In this document: positions 5,757 to 6,896 of the stretch, piece by piece | Layout: every line of letters starts with the position of its first letter | How positions within the stretch are numbered: position 1 is the first letter of the stretch | Assembly (NCBI GenBank): GCA_030615745.1 | Contig: JAUWYR010000066.1 | Location: forward strand, 1-6,896 | Direction of reading: 5' to 3' | Source of the DNA: Candidatus Zixiibacteriota bacterium | Lineage (GTDB): Bacteria > Zixibacteria > MSB-5A5 > SM23-73-2 | Length of the DNA stretch: 6,896 nucleotides | Program-made: the position numbers and the translations under genes | Notes under the pieces: generated by a model | Told to the model about the DNA's origin: nothing | The model's database searches: none | What the model saw: only the letters and a program-made list of their open reading frames with translations

Positions 5757-6896
5757 TGTGAAGTTTATTCGAGAAAATCCTGATTTAGTCAAAGAGGCGG
5801 TTAAAAACAAAGGTGAGAAGGTGGATGTTGATGAACTTTTGAGATCGGACAGAAAAAGAAGAGAGCTTATATCTGAAACAGAGGAGTTGAAGCATCAGAA
5901 AAATATTGCTTCAGAGAAGATCGCTGAGTTCAAAAAAAATAAGGAAGATGCCCAGCAAGAGATTGTGAAGATGAGGGAAGTTTCAGAAAAGATCTCTATG
6001 TTGGAGGGAAACCTAAAAGAATTAGACCAAAAACTTAAGTGTCTCCTGCTTCAAGTTCCAAATATTCCTCATCCTTCTGTTCCTAAAGGATTTGATGAGA
6101 GCTTCAATGTGGAGGTAAGAAGTTGGGGAAAACTTCCTGAATTCGATTTCGAGCCTCGTCCGCACTGGGAGATAGGAAAGATTTTGGGAATTTTGGACCT
6201 TCCGCGTGCTGCTAAAATTTCCGGGTCTGGATTTTTGATGTTCGTAGGATTGGGAGCAAAACTTGAGCGTGCCTTAATCAATTTTATGTTAGACCTTCAC
6301 ACGAAAAAACATGGGTATAAGGAGCTATTTCCACCATTTTTAGTAAACCGTCCAAGTATGACCGGAACAGGTCAACTACCCAAACTCGAAGATGATATGT
6401 ATATAGTGGAGAAAGATGATTTTTTCCTGATTCCAACAGCAGAGGTTCCGGTGACCAATATCCATAGAGATGAGATATTAAAAGAGGATGACCTTCCTTT
6501 GTATTATGCCTCTTATACAGCGTGTTTCAGAAGGGAAGCCGGAGCTTATGGAAAGGATACTCGAGGAATAATCCGGGTTCACCAATTTAACAAAGTGGAG
6601 TTAGTGAAATTTGTAAAACCTGAAGATTCATATCAGGAATTGGAGAGTTTGGTGAACGATGCTGAAGAGGTCCTAAAACTTTTGGGGCTACCTTATCGGG
6701 TGAGAAATTTGTGCACAGGAGATCTGAGTTTTGCAGCAGCAAAATGTTACGATATTGAAACCTGGGCTTCTGGATTGGGAAAATATCTTGAGGTTTCCTC
6801 CTGCAGTAACTACGAGGATTTTCAAGCAAGAAGAATCGGAATCAAATATAGAACAAAAAAAGAAAATAAGCTCCGATTTTTACATACCTTAAATGG
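5749..6896 (+). CDS. serS: Seryl-tRNA synthetase (3' partial)
   Basis: This class II aminoacyl-tRNA synthetase charges tRNA-Ser with serine, using ATP, in the cytoplasm. The protein begins MLDVKFIRENPDLVKEAV, the standard SerS N-terminus. A long Lys/Glu-rich antiparallel coiled coil follows, roughly residues 27-105, which in this family grips the long variable arm of tRNA-Ser. The catalytic domain then shows the motif 1 region (LFPPFLVNRPSMTGTGQLPK), the serine-binding TAE at 230-232, and motif 2 (FRREAG...GIIRVHQFNKVE, 260-284). TGDLSFAAAKCYDIE and SSCSNYEDFQARR come next. The window ends at TLNG, the first residues of motif 3, after about 382 residues. Roughly 40-50 residues are missing compared with a usual 420-430. 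The start is set by AGGAAG 5 bases upstream and overlaps the preceding stop by 8 bases. Sampled stretches are richer in GC than the glycosyltransferase genes. No key residue is missing in the visible part. Confidence 0.98.
   Translation, partial: MLDVKFIRENPDLVKEAVKNKGEKVDVDELLRSDRKRRELISETEELKHQKNIASEKIAEFKKNKEDAQQEIVKMREVSEKISMLEGNLKELDQKLKCLLLQVPNIPHPSVPKGFDESFNVEVRSWGKLPEFDFEPRPHWEIGKILGILDLPRAAKISGSGFLMFVGLGAKLERALINFMLDLHTKKHGYKELFPPFLVNRPSMTGTGQLPKLEDDMYIVEKDDFFLIPTAEVPVTNIHRDEILKEDDLPLYYASYTACFRREAGAYGKDTRGIIRVHQFNKVELVKFVKPEDSYQELESLVNDAEEVLKLLGLPYRVRNLCTGDLSFAAAKCYDIETWASGLGKYLEVSSCSNYEDFQARRIGIKYRTKKENKLRFLHTLN

Noticed and set aside
6069-6829. Minus-strand frames inside serS
   Set aside because: The plus strand here codes for unmistakable SerS motifs; the antisense frames have no features of their own.

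Overview
The window reads as one plus-strand gene cluster for cell-surface polysaccharide synthesis that runs directly into a seryl-tRNA synthetase gene. It is AT-rich. The heptosyltransferase-type (GT9) enzyme and the lipid-carrier phosphoglycosyltransferase point to a bacterium with an outer membrane and LPS- or O-antigen-like glycans. I cannot name the species. An uncultivated, AT-rich candidate-phylum bacterium is a guess from composition and gene style only.

Layout: 1-854 is the 3' part of a family 2 glycosyltransferase whose first few dozen residues lie upstream of the window. 860-1999 is a complete family 4 (GT-B) glycosyltransferase. A 65-base gap holds a perfect 14-bp AT-rich palindrome. 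2065-3234 is a complete GT9 enzyme. A gap of about 150 bases holds only weak inverted repeats and at most a weak promoter. 3387-5756 is a large two-part membrane protein. 5749 to the window end is serS, truncated just where class II motif 3 begins. I found no tRNA, rRNA, CRISPR array, mobile element or convincing terminator.

The likely logic is that a phosphoglycosyltransferase loads the first sugar-phosphate onto undecaprenyl phosphate and the three glycosyltransferases then extend the glycan (inference from family and clustering).

The most unusual item is the 789-residue protein at 3387-5756. Its N-terminal third is a WecA/MraY-type polytopic phosphoglycosyltransferase. Its C-terminal two thirds have the full layout of a WbaP/WcaJ-type enzyme: four membrane helices, a Rossmann-like domain and a bacterial sugar transferase domain. 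These are two unrelated superfamilies that do the same kind of chemistry, joined in one chain. The second domain lacks the Asp-Glu catalytic dyad and several other signature residues, so it looks like a pseudoenzyme fused to a probably working WecA-like half.
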